Below, piece by piece: positions 1-8,415 of a DNA stretch of 64,000 nucleotides. Under the pieces are notes generated by a model that was not told the origin of the DNA, did no database searches, and was given only the letters and a program-made list of their open reading frames with translations. How positions within the stretch are numbered: the first letter of the stretch is position 1; each line of letters starts with the position of its first letter. Both the position numbers and the translations under genes were made by a program. The DNA comes from Vibrio rhodolitus (GTDB lineage Bacteria > Pseudomonadota > Gammaproteobacteria > Enterobacterales > Vibrionaceae), in contig NZ_QLYZ01000005.1 of assembly GCF_003350325.1 (NCBI RefSeq), positions 186,001 to 250,000 on the forward strand, written 5' to 3'.

Positions 1-1
1 C

Positions 2-568
2 GGTGCCGCAAAAGATGCTTCAAATTCATGTTTGGCAGTGATCATTGGCACTGGTTGTGGTGGCGGAATCGTTATTCATGGCAACATTGTGGATGGTCAA
101 CATGGCTTGGGCGGTGAGATAGGGCATAACCCTTTACCGGGTTATGATCCTGACAAGGATGGTCCGGCGACTCAGTGTTACTGTGGTTCTAACAACTGCA
201 ATGAGCTGTTTGTTTCTGGTACAGGCTTTGAGCGTACTTGGGCACAAAAACATGACAAATTGTCAGCAAAAGCAATCTTTAATCGATACGCTGATGGCGA
301 CAAAGATGCCGTTGAACACGTTGAATATTATGCAGATTGTCTCGCAAGGGTTTTAGGTTGCATCGTCAACGTAATTGATCCTGAAGTGATCGTATTAGGG
401 GGCGGCGTTTCTAACCAATCTGCAATCTATCCATTGATTGAGCAAAAGCTGAAACACTACAGCTTTAGTAAAAATGTCACAACTCCAGTCAAACAAGCAC
501 TGCATGGCGATTCAAGCGGCGTGTTGGGTGCGGCTTATCTTCCCGTGATGAAAGGTATGATAGGTTAA
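2..568 (+). CDS. ROK-family sugar kinase (Mak/NagK-like), 5' partial
   Basis: C-terminal part of an ATP-dependent sugar kinase of the ROK family; the reading frame is open to the window edge, so the N-terminal phosphate-binding region is missing. Visible ROK features are the GTGCGGGIV glycine-rich segment, the GEIGHNPLP motif whose His and Glu contact sugar, the CYCGSNNCNE zinc-binding cysteine cluster, and the C-terminal IVLGGGVSN and HGDSSGVLGAA motifs. The overall pattern resembles E. coli Mak (manno/fructokinase) and NagK, so the substrate is probably a hexose or N-acetylhexosamine. Its position upstream of a mannose-type PTS and unsaturated uronyl hydrolase cluster suggests it phosphorylates the sugar released from an imported disaccharide, but that is inference. 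The next gene is 728 bases away and probably has its own promoter. Confidence 0.85.
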   Translation, partial: GAAKDASNSCLAVIIGTGCGGGIVIHGNIVDGQHGLGGEIGHNPLPGYDPDKDGPATQCYCGSNNCNELFVSGTGFERTWAQKHDKLSAKAIFNRYADGDKDAVEHVEYYADCLARVLGCIVNVIDPEVIVLGGGVSNQSAIYPLIEQKLKHYSFSKNVTTPVKQALHGDSSGVLGAAYLPVMKGMIG

Positions 569-1296
569 TATCACATTTATCATGCGTGCTTTCGTATTGA
601 CACTGCTACTTTTCAACGCTCACTAGGCTAGTTACTCCGATAAAGCATTGGATAAGCCTAGGTGGGCGCGCTGGTCAACATCCTTCGTTACTTATCACTT
701 ATAAAGATACCACCTATAAAATATATCATCGATAATCGCTGATGCCATATCTGCTATCTAGCACTGATCGTGTCACAGTGTTTTCGATAGCCTAGGTCCA
801 CTTGGTACTTCGCATCATTTCCTCCTATAGCTTTAAATTTTCACTTTTCAATTTTCATTTGCTTTCATTTTTGTTCTTAAAGCGATTATCTATAACATCA
901 ATCTAGCTGGCAACTGCTTGATTTTCTCTATCTGTGAAATTGAAAGTTGAGTCACAATTATTTCGGTTACAGTCACATTAATGTGTGACCCGAATAACAT
1001 TTTTATCGCTATCTATAAGCATGATTACATTATTGAATTAACTATAACCTTATGATTTTATTCGCATTATTGAGTTATTTCCAAGTGCTTCAATATATGG
1101 TTTCGGCGCATGATATGGCATGGTTTTTTGCATGCGTTATAATGCGGATACTTCAATCGCTGAAATTTGTGAGTTTAATCATGCTTGCAGTAAAAAGTGA
1201 TTGCTCAATAAAAAAACTTGAAAGAGAATTGAGTCAAATGAAAACAAATGAAAATGTTTTTGTCGAAGCGTCGAAAAAGAAAGTGGAGGCGCACGA
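569..1296. other. 728-base intergenic region, probable promoter region of the DeoR-PTS operon
   Basis: I see no convincing gene here. A short open frame at 1052-1300 has no recognisable domain and no good ribosome binding site. The region is AT-rich and holds an 18-bp palindrome at 972-989. A good ribosome binding site (GGAGG near 1284) precedes the regulator gene at 1297. Two copies of AGCCTAGGT (about 655 and 789) are present but have no obvious meaning. Confidence 0.5.
972..989. promoter_or_regulatory. Candidate operator: 18-bp palindrome GTCACA-N6-TGTGAC
   Basis: A perfect inverted repeat with arms GTCACA and TGTGAC around a six-base centre lies about 310 bases upstream of the DeoR-family gene. 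The arms are the reverse order of the CRP consensus (TGTGA-N6-TCACA), so it is not a simple CRP site. It could be an operator for the adjacent DeoR/AgaR regulator. Location and symmetry are the only evidence. Confidence 0.3.
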
Positions 1297-2082
1297 ATGA
1301 AAACAGCCATAGAACGAAGACTTGAAATAGCCAATATGGTAGGTGTGCGTGGCAAGATGCATGTCGATGAGTTGGCTGAGTACTTTAATGTTACCGGGGC
1401 GACGATTCGTGCAGATTTACGTTTTCTTGATGAAAACGGTTATATCGTCCGTTCGCATGGTTTTGCGCTAGTGAATCGCGATGTTCTTGCTAAGTTGGCG
1501 ATGTCTGCAACGTCAAAAAGCCAGAACGGTGGTACAGAGTTTCATGAATACGTAGCGCATGCTTTTTATGAAGCAATTGAAGAAAAGAGCACGGTTTTTG
1601 TCGACAGCAGTCCACTAATCCGAAAATCGTTGCAGTGTTTAAAAGATCTTAAGGGCGCCACAGTGGTGACGAGAGATCTCAATTTGATTCAAAAAGTCCC
1701 TCACATAACGGATTGCAAGTTTTTCGTTACAGGCGGGCGTGTGAATACTGAGTTTATGAAAATGACAGGTTCACACATGATTAATAGTTTAAGGCAGTAT
1801 CGTTTTAATAATGCATTTATTCACGTAGAAAGTTTCAACACTAAGTTAGGTGTGTTTTCAAAAAGTGAATTTGATGCCGATATGATTAGATTACTTTGCG
1901 ATTTATCTGAAAAATTGACCATAGTTGTTGAATCATCAGCTTTTAATAATAACGATTCATTTTGGACCTGCGAGCCAAATAAAATAGATACTGTCATCAC
2001 AGATTACAATTTGGATGATGAAACTAAAAAATCATTGGAATTGAATAATGTAAGAATATTAAAACTAAATATTAACAAATAA
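1297..2082 (+). CDS. DeoR/AgaR-family transcriptional regulator
   Basis: A 261-residue protein with the DeoR layout. The N-terminal helix-turn-helix (residues about 5-60) includes VDELAEYFNVTGATIRADL followed by LDENGYIVRSHG. The C-terminal sugar-phosphate sensing domain of the DeoRC type includes VFVDSS, VVTRDLNL and VTGGRVN. Regulators of this kind repress sugar operons and are released by a phosphorylated sugar. The usual effector-loop sequence DSGTT is here DSSPL, so the ligand pocket differs from well-studied members. The start is supported by GGAGG upstream. The PTS IIB gene follows after 15 bases, so it is almost certainly the first gene of the PTS operon and probably its regulator. 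Confidence 0.85.
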   Translation: MKTAIERRLEIANMVGVRGKMHVDELAEYFNVTGATIRADLRFLDENGYIVRSHGFALVNRDVLAKLAMSATSKSQNGGTEFHEYVAHAFYEAIEEKSTVFVDSSPLIRKSLQCLKDLKGATVVTRDLNLIQKVPHITDCKFFVTGGRVNTEFMKMTGSHMINSLRQYRFNNAFIHVESFNTKLGVFSKSEFDADMIRLLCDLSEKLTIVVESSAFNNNDSFWTCEPNKIDTVITDYNLDDETKKSLELNNVRILKLNINK

Positions 2083-2097
2083 ATAAAGGATACATGC

Positions 2098-2586
2098 ATG
2101 GCTAATATCGTTTTAGCACGTATTGATGAACGTCTAATTCACGGTCAAATTCGTCTACAGTGGGGCAAGCATTCCGGTGCAAATACAATTCTGGTAGCAA
2201 ATGATGAAATTGCACAGATGGAGCCACTTCAAGCGCCTTTTAAAGCCTCTGCTGGTAGTGATTTTGCGGTTCTTTTCCGTACGATTGATCAAACGATCGC
2301 GAATCTACCTAAAGCCGGTATGGACCGTAAGATATTATTGCTATGTAAGAATCCAACTGATTTTGCGAAAATTGTTCAAGGTGGAATCCAATTACCAGAA
2401 ATAAATATTGGTAATATGCATTTCCATGAAGGAAGAGTAGCGGTTAATAAATATATTAACGTCGACAAACATGATATGGCTGCGTTTGGTGTTTTACGTG
2501 ACCATGGAAGTGTAAGCACAATTCAGCATATGCCTGAAAGTGATAAAGAATGTATTTTTGAAATGACTAAAGATTTACAACTCTAA
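2098..2586 (+). CDS. PTS system mannose/fructose/sorbose-family EIIB
   Basis: A 162-residue cytoplasmic IIB component. The phosphorylation site is His15 in ARIDERLIHGQ, the signature of mannose-family IIB proteins. IIB takes phosphate from IIA and passes it to the incoming sugar at the IIC-IID membrane complex. Length and the GKHSGANTILVANDE segment fit the AgaV/SorB/LevE-type group. The gene sits 15 bases after the DeoR gene and 18 bases before IIC, in a tight four-gene PTS operon (IIB-IIC-IID-IIA). The sugar cannot be read from the sequence. Homologous permeases beside unsaturated uronyl hydrolases in streptococci import glycosaminoglycan-derived unsaturated disaccharides, which fits this neighbourhood. 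Confidence 0.93.
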   Translation: MANIVLARIDERLIHGQIRLQWGKHSGANTILVANDEIAQMEPLQAPFKASAGSDFAVLFRTIDQTIANLPKAGMDRKILLLCKNPTDFAKIVQGGIQLPEINIGNMHFHEGRVAVNKYINVDKHDMAAFGVLRDHGSVSTIQHMPESDKECIFEMTKDLQL

Positions 2587-2604
2587 TATCCAAGGTGAAC
2601 CAAA

Positions 2605-3378
2605 ATGTTAATGGAAGCTATATTAGTCGCTGTTTGGGCGGCACTATGTGGCATCGATAAATTCGATGTATTTACAGGTATCCACCGACCTCTGGTAACA
2701 GGTACGGTTGTGGGTTTAATTCTCGGTGATCTACAAATGGGTCTGATAGCGGGTGCAACTTTTGAACTCGCTTGGCTTGGTCTTGTCGCAAACGCTGGCG
2801 TTCAGCCACCGGATACAACAGTTGGTGCGATCGTAGGTACTATGTTCGCGATTAAACTCGACATGACACCTGAGGCTGCAATTGGTATGGCGATTCCGTT
2901 CGCGTTAGCAATGCAAACATGTGTTCTTTTCCTATTCACTTCTTGTGCACCTATGATGCAAAAAGCGGATCAATATGCAGAGAGCCTCAACCTAAAAGGT
3001 ATTGATAAGCTAATTTACATTGGTCTTAGTGCTCGTGCCTTGCTTTACGGCGTGGTGGGCTTCTGCGCAATCTACTTTGGTGCCACTGGTGCTGAGTTCA
3101 TTCAAGAATACCTACCACAAAGCATTGTGAAAGGCATGGCAATCGCGGGCGGCATGATGCCAGCAGTCGGTTTTGCAATGTTACTTCGTACAATGTTTAA
3201 CGTGGCTATTCTACCTTACTTCTTTTTAGGTTTCGTATGCTCAACTTACTTTAATATGCCAATTCTAGGTACAGCACTTGTGTTTACTTGTGTGGCTATC
3301 TTGGATTACATGAACAACAAAAAGTCTGACACTCCTCAAGCAACGACTCAAACGCAGGTATTTGACGATGAACTCTAA
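2605..3378 (+). CDS. PTS system mannose/fructose/sorbose-family EIIC
   Basis: A 257-residue polytopic inner-membrane protein of the EII-Sor (mannose-family IIC) type. It starts with a hydrophobic helix and contains the typical GLILGDLQMGLIAGATFEL segment and an NAGVQPPDTTVGAIVGT loop. Hydrophobic stretches occur along its whole length. With IID it forms the sugar-translocating channel. It ends inside the start of IID (an 11-base overlap if IID starts at 3368), so the two membrane subunits are probably translated together. Confidence 0.93.
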   Translation: MLMEAILVAVWAALCGIDKFDVFTGIHRPLVTGTVVGLILGDLQMGLIAGATFELAWLGLVANAGVQPPDTTVGAIVGTMFAIKLDMTPEAAIGMAIPFALAMQTCVLFLFTSCAPMMQKADQYAESLNLKGIDKLIYIGLSARALLYGVVGFCAIYFGATGAEFIQEYLPQSIVKGMAIAGGMMPAVGFAMLLRTMFNVAILPYFFLGFVCSTYFNMPILGTALVFTCVAILDYMNNKKSDTPQATTQTQVFDDEL

Positions 3379-4252
3379 TGCAGAAATGACAATGAACCCT
3401 GATCATTACCATGAAGATGCGGTAAGTGCAGTAATCAGTAATACAGATAGCTATAGTGATCAGTCAGTTAAGAAAGTAATTACCAAACAAGACTTGTGGA
3501 AAATTGGCTTCCGTGGGCTATTAATGGAAGGTAACTTTAACTTCAACCGTATGCAGGCAGGTGGTTTCTGTTATTCGATTAGCCCAGCACTAAAGAAAAT
3601 CCACCAAAATCCAGAAGACCTTAAGAAGGCGTTAAAGAACAACTTACAGTTCTACAATGCAAACCCTAAGATGTTCACCTTGCCGCTTGGCTTGGCAATT
3701 GCGATGGAAGAGAGCAAAGAAAAACCATCAACAATTGCGTCGGTAAAAGCGGCGACAATGGGCTCTGTATCGGGGGTGGGTGATGCACTAGACCACTCTG
3801 TGATGTTGCCACTAACGCTTGCTATTGGTAGTTCGATTGCTTTGCAGGGCAACCCATTAGGCGTTTTAGTGTTCTTTATCCTTTATCAATCGTACCGTAT
3901 CCCTATGTACTTTTGGTTGCTGTTCCTTGGCTATAACGCAGGTGTGTCTGCCCTTGAAAAGTTATCCGATCAAGCTGAAAAACTAGGCCGAGCAGCAAAC
4001 ATTGTCGGTCTTGGCGTTATCGGTTCGATGGTTGCTAAATACGTTAAAGTATCAACGGTAATTGAGCTAGAGGCGGGCGCTGCTGATATTAGCTTGCAAA
4101 CCGGTATGTTAGATAAGCTAATGCCAAACTTATTGCCAATGGCATTAGTATGGTTGATGTACTATCTAGTGAAAAAAGGTAAATCACCAACTGCGCTTAT
4201 TTTCGGTACTCTGTTTGTGGGTGTTAGTGGTCACTTAGTCGGTATTTTCTAA
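3368..4252 (+). CDS. PTS system mannose/fructose/sorbose-family EIID
   Basis: IID membrane component of the mannose-type PTS, 294 residues from the ATG at 3368. An in-frame ATG at 3386 is an alternative, and the first 40 residues are polar and poorly conserved. Family motifs are present: NFNRMQAGGFCYSISPALKK near the N-terminal third, the NPKMFTLPLGLAIAMEE segment, and GVGDALDHSVMLPLTLAIG, followed by C-terminal membrane helices. It partners IIC in the inner membrane. The 3368 start overlaps the end of the IIC gene; the IIA gene follows after 12 bases. Confidence 0.92.
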   Translation: MNSNAEMTMNPDHYHEDAVSAVISNTDSYSDQSVKKVITKQDLWKIGFRGLLMEGNFNFNRMQAGGFCYSISPALKKIHQNPEDLKKALKNNLQFYNANPKMFTLPLGLAIAMEESKEKPSTIASVKAATMGSVSGVGDALDHSVMLPLTLAIGSSIALQGNPLGVLVFFILYQSYRIPMYFWLLFLGYNAGVSALEKLSDQAEKLGRAANIVGLGVIGSMVAKYVKVSTVIELEAGAADISLQTGMLDKLMPNLLPMALVWLMYYLVKKGKSPTALIFGTLFVGVSGHLVGIF

Positions 4253-4264
4253 TAAAGGTTAATT

Positions 4265-4705
4265 ATGATTGGTATTATTGTTTCCGGGCATATTAATTTT
4301 GCAACTGGTATGCAATCAGCGGTAGAAGCGATAGTAGGAGAGCAAGAGTCGTTAGAATTTATTGATTTTGTACCTTCAATGACAACTGAGCAGTTGGAAG
4401 AGCAAATGCTTTCTTCAATTGAGAAGATGAATGATGGTTCAGGCGTTTTAATTCTTACTGATGTACCTGGCGGTTCTCCGTGTAATCGTGGTGTATCTAT
4501 TATGCTCAATCGTAGTGATGTTAAAGTTCTAGCAGGTTGTAATCTGCCTATGATTACCAATGCTTGTTTTGAACGCGATGGTATTTCGCTCGAAGAGTTA
4601 GCAGAAGTAGTTTGTGAGATTGGTTTACAATCGATGAAAGATATGGCGAAAGAAATAGCCAGGTTAGAGAATAATAATTCTGATTCATTCGAAGACGAAT
4701 TATAA
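4265..4705 (+). CDS. PTS system mannose/fructose/sorbose-family EIIA
   Basis: A 146-residue cytoplasmic IIA protein. The N-terminus IGIIVSGHINFATG places the phospho-accepting histidine at residue 9, as in AgaF/ManX-type IIA domains. The segment GVLILTDVPGGSPCNRG is a second family hallmark. It receives phosphate from HPr and hands it to IIB. It is the last gene of the PTS group and is followed by a strong hairpin at 4735-4802, then the GH105 gene. Confidence 0.92.
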   Translation: MIGIIVSGHINFATGMQSAVEAIVGEQESLEFIDFVPSMTTEQLEEQMLSSIEKMNDGSGVLILTDVPGGSPCNRGVSIMLNRSDVKVLAGCNLPMITNACFERDGISLEELAEVVCEIGLQSMKDMAKEIARLENNNSDSFEDEL

Positions 4706-4734
4706 ACAATACACAACTCTTAATTTAGATTAAC

Positions 4735-4808
4735 GGCACTACTAAATTTAATTCAATATAACTCCCCCTTTATTGGATTTGTTTAGTCAGATTAGTAGTG
4801 CCTTTTTT
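4735..4808 (+). terminator. Long-loop hairpin with T-run after the PTS operon
   Basis: Arms GGCACTACTAA (4735-4745) and TTAGTAGTGCC (4792-4802) pair perfectly over 11 bases and are followed directly by six T residues. The 46-base loop is unusually long for an intrinsic terminator, but stem plus T-run makes termination, or partial readthrough into the GH105 gene, likely. Confidence 0.65.
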
Positions 4809-4883
4809 ATCTGAAAATCTATTTTTGCATAATTATTTTAATATCTAATTATCTTTATGTGATTAGATTGAATAAGGTTCAAT

Positions 4884-5924
4884 ATGAATAATGTTCAAAT
4901 TCTAGAGCAAATGAAGGGCGTATATCGTTGGCAGCGAGATCATCGCACGCGCTTTGTTACTCGCAGTACAGGCAAAAAACGTTTTTTAAAAGCGACTGAC
5001 TGGGAACGAGGTGTATTTTGGGCATCTGTTGCGCAGGCATGGCAAATAACTCAAGATGATGAATATCTTGAAGGGTTGTTAGACTTCACCTTGAACACGG
5101 GGTTTCGTCCAGGACCTCTACCGCGTTTCGCTGATGATCATGTATGCATGCAAGCGTATTTACCTCTTTACCCGTTATTTGACATGCCAGAGACCGTTGA
5201 ATATGCGACTAAAGCACTGGACATTATGGTCAATGAGCCAAAGCCGGGACGTGAAGATTGGTGGTGGTGCGACTCTCTGTTTATGGCCCCGCCCGTTTTT
5301 GCCGGACTAACAGTTGCCACAGGTGATGACAAATACCTCAACTATATGGACAAAGCATGGTGGGATGCAGTTGATAATCTATTTGATGATGAAACTAATC
5401 TGTATTACCGCGACAAACGCTATATTCCCAATGCACAAGGCACTGAATTACGTGAAGCGAATGGAGAAAAAGTCTTCTGGAGTCGGGGTATTGGTTGGGT
5501 GCTGGCAGCGGTACCCCGCATTCTGGCTCATATGCCAGCCGATTACCCGACACGCTCGCGTTACATTGAAATGTACACTGCACTGGCTGCTGAAGTGATT
5601 AAGTATCAGCAAGCGGATGGGTTTTGGCGTACCAGTTTGCTTGACCCGCAAAGTTTCCCTGCTCCGGAAAGTAGTGCTACTTCACTATTTTGCTACGGTC
5701 TTGCATGGGGTATTGAACAAGGTCACCTAGACCGTGAGATTTATCTACCGGTAGTCAAAAAAGCGTGGGCAGCACTTGAAGGATGTATTCACGACAATGG
5801 CATGATTGGCTGGGTTCAACTGCCTGCATTTAATCCTCGTGATGTTAAGTATGACCATAATATCGATTACGGCGCGGGTGCGTTTTTGCTTGCCGCAACC
5901 GCGATGTTAGAACTCACAGAATAA
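4884..5924 (+). CDS. GH105 unsaturated rhamnogalacturonyl/glucuronyl hydrolase
   Basis: A 346-residue (alpha/alpha)6-barrel glycoside hydrolase of family GH105. These enzymes hydrate the C4-C5 double bond of a non-reducing-end unsaturated uronic acid, which leads to release of the sugar next to it. Typical motifs are ERGVFW (about 41-46), RFADDHVCMQAYL (81-93), WWWCDSLFMAPPVFA with Asp130 matching the catalytic Asp of YteR, and VFWSRGIGWVLA. The C-terminal DPQSFPAPESSATSLFCY segment is also characteristic. GH88 enzymes look different, so GH105 is preferred. There is no signal peptide, so it acts in the cytoplasm on PTS-imported substrate. It lies between the PTS operon and the isomerase gene. 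Linkage specificity (pectin, ulvan, arabinogalactan or glycosaminoglycan type) is not evident. Confidence 0.9.
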   Translation: MNNVQILEQMKGVYRWQRDHRTRFVTRSTGKKRFLKATDWERGVFWASVAQAWQITQDDEYLEGLLDFTLNTGFRPGPLPRFADDHVCMQAYLPLYPLFDMPETVEYATKALDIMVNEPKPGREDWWWCDSLFMAPPVFAGLTVATGDDKYLNYMDKAWWDAVDNLFDDETNLYYRDKRYIPNAQGTELREANGEKVFWSRGIGWVLAAVPRILAHMPADYPTRSRYIEMYTALAAEVIKYQQADGFWRTSLLDPQSFPAPESSATSLFCYGLAWGIEQGHLDREIYLPVVKKAWAALEGCIHDNGMIGWVQLPAFNPRDVKYDHNIDYGAGAFLLAATAMLELTE

Positions 5925-6067
5925 CATAACGATAAACACGAACGACATACAAATTGGTTCGTGATGGTTTCACCTAATACGCAGATGGTCAATTGATACC
6001 GCTTTTGAAAGGCTTAAATAAATATTAAACGGCTCAGTATCATTAAACTAATTATTCGAGAACTAAA

Positions 6068-6709
6068 ATGAAAATTGCATTGACGATGGAAAATAGCCAA
6101 GCGGCTAAAAACGAAATTATCTTAAAAGAGCTTCAATATGTAGCGGCACAAAGTGGCGACGAAGTATTTAACGTGGGTATGTGTGATGCAGACGATCATC
6201 ATCTCACTTACATTCATTTAGGTATTCAAGCTTCGATTCTTTTAGCGGCTAAAGCGGTTGATTTTGTCTTTACAGGTTGTGGTACCGGTCAAGGCGCGTT
6301 GATGGCCAGTAACGCACATGCAAACGTTGTATGTGGTTATGCTCTTGAGCCTTCTGATGCGTTTTTGTTTACTCAGATTAACAACGGCAACGCGTTGTCA
6401 TTAGCTTTTGCGAAAAACTTTGGTTGGGCGGCTGAGCTAAATGTGCGTGGCATTTTTGAAAAAGTGATGATGTCTGGTTGTGAGCGTGGTCAAGGCTACC
6501 CTGTTGAGCGCGCGCTACCGCAACAGCAAAACGCGGCTATTTTGAATGATGTTAAGCGAGCTGTTGCTAAAGATTATCTTGAAGGTTTAAAAGCGATGGA
6601 TGCTGAGCTCGTACGTGTAGCGTGCCTCGGTGAGCGTTTCCAAAAATGTCTGTTTGAAAACAGCCAAGTCGATGAAATTTCGGATTTCGTTCGTGAACTT
6701 CTTAACTAA
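6068..6709 (+). CDS. RpiB/LacA/LacB-family isomerase, DhuI-like (5-dehydro-4-deoxyuronate isomerase)
   Basis: A 213-residue sugar isomerase of the RpiB/LacAB family. The segment VFTGCGTGQGALMASN corresponds to the family's Cys-containing active-site loop, and QINNGNALSLAF to the NDANVLALG region of RpiB. It is clearly longer than ribose-5-phosphate isomerase B (about 150 residues) and similar in length to streptococcal DhuI. DhuI converts the keto-deoxyuronate formed from unsaturated uronic acids into the substrate of DhuD/KduD. The location after a GH105 gene and near kduD supports that role, replacing the usual cupin-type KduI, which is absent from the window. Assignment as DhuI rests on family plus context. 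Confidence 0.75.
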   Translation: MKIALTMENSQAAKNEIILKELQYVAAQSGDEVFNVGMCDADDHHLTYIHLGIQASILLAAKAVDFVFTGCGTGQGALMASNAHANVVCGYALEPSDAFLFTQINNGNALSLAFAKNFGWAAELNVRGIFEKVMMSGCERGQGYPVERALPQQQNAAILNDVKRAVAKDYLEGLKAMDAELVRVACLGERFQKCLFENSQVDEISDFVRELLN

Positions 6710-6733
6710 TCAGTTGCTGTAATTTGTATATAA

Positions 6734-6765
6734 AAGACCAATCAGTTTGATTGGTCTTTGTGTTT
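6734..6765 (+). terminator. Intrinsic terminator after the DhuI-like gene
   Basis: AAGACCAATCA (6734-6744) and TGATTGGTCTT (6748-6758) form a perfect 11-bp stem with a three-base loop, followed by TGTGTTTTT. It lies 25 bases after the isomerase stop, so the DUF2264 gene probably has its own promoter. Confidence 0.75.
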
Positions 6766-6850
6766 TTATTCAGTGCGTTTTTATCTGAACACGTGGTTTG
6801 TAAGCATGATCTGAACGCACGACCTAAACGCGTAGTCTCGAGGAGACGAA

Positions 6851-8338
6851 ATGACAAAGTTCATTCAAGCATCAGAGCGCCCTCATATCCCGTGTGAGCA
6901 TCCTGATTTGAAGGCGTACTTAGCGCTATTTAAGCAAAACCTGATTCGTCGAAAAATGCAACGAAGTGACTTTGTAAAGCGAGATGAGCAGATAAGAGCT
7001 ATTTTCCAAGACAAAGCAGATCTCAAGTCGCAATGTGAGGCACTCGTTTCTTATGTTGCAGAAGCCTTTAATCACTATGCTGTATGGGATTATAGCCATG
7101 CTTACTACCCTGGAGTATCGAGCCAACAAACCGCAAGGCTTGATGCAATGGAAGGGTGTAGCCGAGTGCTCCCGACACTGGCAGCATGGTTGCATGCCAA
7201 TCAAGCGACCGGATCTGGACTTTATTCATTGGAATATGAGCGACTCGATGTTGCCGATTGGATCAAACAAGCGTTTCTTGCAGGAACGGATCCTAATCAC
7301 CAGGGTTACTGGGGCGACATTGAAGACTATGACCAACGGATATGTGAAAGCGCAGATTTGGCATTGGCACTCTGGCTAAGCAAAGAACAGGTATGGCAAA
7401 TACTGTCTTTGAAGCAAAAGCAGCAGATTGTTGCTTGGTTTACTCAAGTTAATCATGTTGAAACTGTCGATAACAATTGGCATCTTTTTCCCTTAGCCGT
7501 TCAACTGGTACTAAAAGATTTAACTGGCGAGGACCATATAGAGCACTCCCGCTATGCGCGCGTGAAAGAGTTTCTGGTTGGTGATGGTTGGTTTAGAGAT
7601 GGGGCAAAGGGGAACTACGATTACTATAATGCCTGGGGATTTCACTACTCGCTTTATTGGTTAGATCAAATTGACCCAGCGTTTGACCCCGATTTTATTC
7701 GCCAGGGTCTGAAAGATTTTAGCGACAAGTATCGCTACTTTTTTACCTCACAAGGCTTCCCTCTATTTGGGCGCAGTGCGTGTTATCGTTTATCTGCTAC
7801 CGCCCCTTTAATAGCCACTCTTGATGTGTGTGGCGCCAATTTACCCAACGAATATCTCGGGCAGTTTAAACGCGCATTCAAAACCAACCTCAGCTACTTT
7901 ATCTCCAATGGGGCACTAGAAAAAGGACGTCCGACGCAAGGCTTGTTTGCTGATGATATACGCTTGACCGATAACTACAGCGGACCTGCGAGTAGTTTTT
8001 GGTCTTTAAGAGGATTAAATATTGCCTTGTACTGTGGTGATAGGGTTGGCTTGTGGGAAACGGAGGAGCAGCCTTTGGAAATTGAAAAGGAGAGTTTTAT
8101 GTTCTCTTTAAATGGACCCAATATGTTGGTGGTTGGCATTCAAGAAACGCAAGAAGTGAGTGTTATTTTTCAGCATGACTACACCCAGCAACAGTCGCCT
8201 CTGTCGAGAAAGTTAGCATCACAATCAAGGGTTAAAAAATGGCAGGAGCGATTGACTGGGCGAGCAGAACGCCCGAAAAACAACTTATTGCGTAAGGGTG
8301 TAACAAGCTACAGCTCTAAGCTATTTCACTTTTTCTAA
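6851..8338 (+). CDS. DUF2264-domain protein, putative cytoplasmic glycoside hydrolase
   Basis: A 495-residue protein of the DUF2264 type. Recognisable stretches are the N-terminal YYPGVSSQQTARLDAMEGCSR motif, the YWGDIEDYDQRICESADLALAL segment, NNWHLFPLAV, and GDGWFRDGAKGNYDYYNAWGFHY, then FPLFGRSACYR. The repeated aromatic and acidic motifs fit an (alpha/alpha)-barrel carbohydrate enzyme. From memory, DUF2264 members have been linked to CAZy family GH154 (beta-glucuronidase) in gut Bacteroides; this should be confirmed. No signal peptide is present, so it would act inside the cell. Ribosome binding site GAGGAG is at 6840-6845. It sits after the isomerase and before the convergent kdgR, so a role in uronate-oligosaccharide breakdown is likely, but its exact reaction is not. 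Confidence 0.8.
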   Translation: MTKFIQASERPHIPCEHPDLKAYLALFKQNLIRRKMQRSDFVKRDEQIRAIFQDKADLKSQCEALVSYVAEAFNHYAVWDYSHAYYPGVSSQQTARLDAMEGCSRVLPTLAAWLHANQATGSGLYSLEYERLDVADWIKQAFLAGTDPNHQGYWGDIEDYDQRICESADLALALWLSKEQVWQILSLKQKQQIVAWFTQVNHVETVDNNWHLFPLAVQLVLKDLTGEDHIEHSRYARVKEFLVGDGWFRDGAKGNYDYYNAWGFHYSLYWLDQIDPAFDPDFIRQGLKDFSDKYRYFFTSQGFPLFGRSACYRLSATAPLIATLDVCGANLPNEYLGQFKRAFKTNLSYFISNGALEKGRPTQGLFADDIRLTDNYSGPASSFWSLRGLNIALYCGDRVGLWETEEQPLEIEKESFMFSLNGPNMLVVGIQETQEVSVIFQHDYTQQQSPLSRKLASQSRVKKWQERLTGRAERPKNNLLRKGVTSYSSKLFHFF

Positions 8339-8360
8339 TTCAAGGCAAGATGGCATTAAA

Positions 8361-8399
8361 AGCAACTAGGTTATTTATATGTCTGGATACCTAGTTGCT
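8361..8399. terminator. Hairpin between convergent DUF2264 and kdgR genes
   Basis: AGCAACTAGGT (8361-8371) and ACCTAGTTGCT (8389-8399) pair perfectly with a 17-base loop. On the minus strand the stem is followed by TTTTAATG, so it fits best as a terminator for kdgR; T-richness on the plus side is poor. Confidence 0.5.
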
Positions 8400-8415
8400 A
8401 ACTTTACCCGCCACT

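Noticed and set aside
933-956. TGTGA...TCACA pair resembling a CRP site
   Set aside because: The half-sites are 14 bases apart rather than 6, so it does not fit a CRP dimer.
1052-1300. 82-codon open frame upstream of the DeoR gene
   Set aside because: No ribosome binding site, no recognisable domain and low-complexity Lys/Glu end; it overlaps the region that should be the operon's leader.
4249-4716. Long minus-strand open frame across the IIA gene
   Set aside because: It mirrors the IIA coding region; the plus-strand gene has the phospho-His motif and operon spacing.
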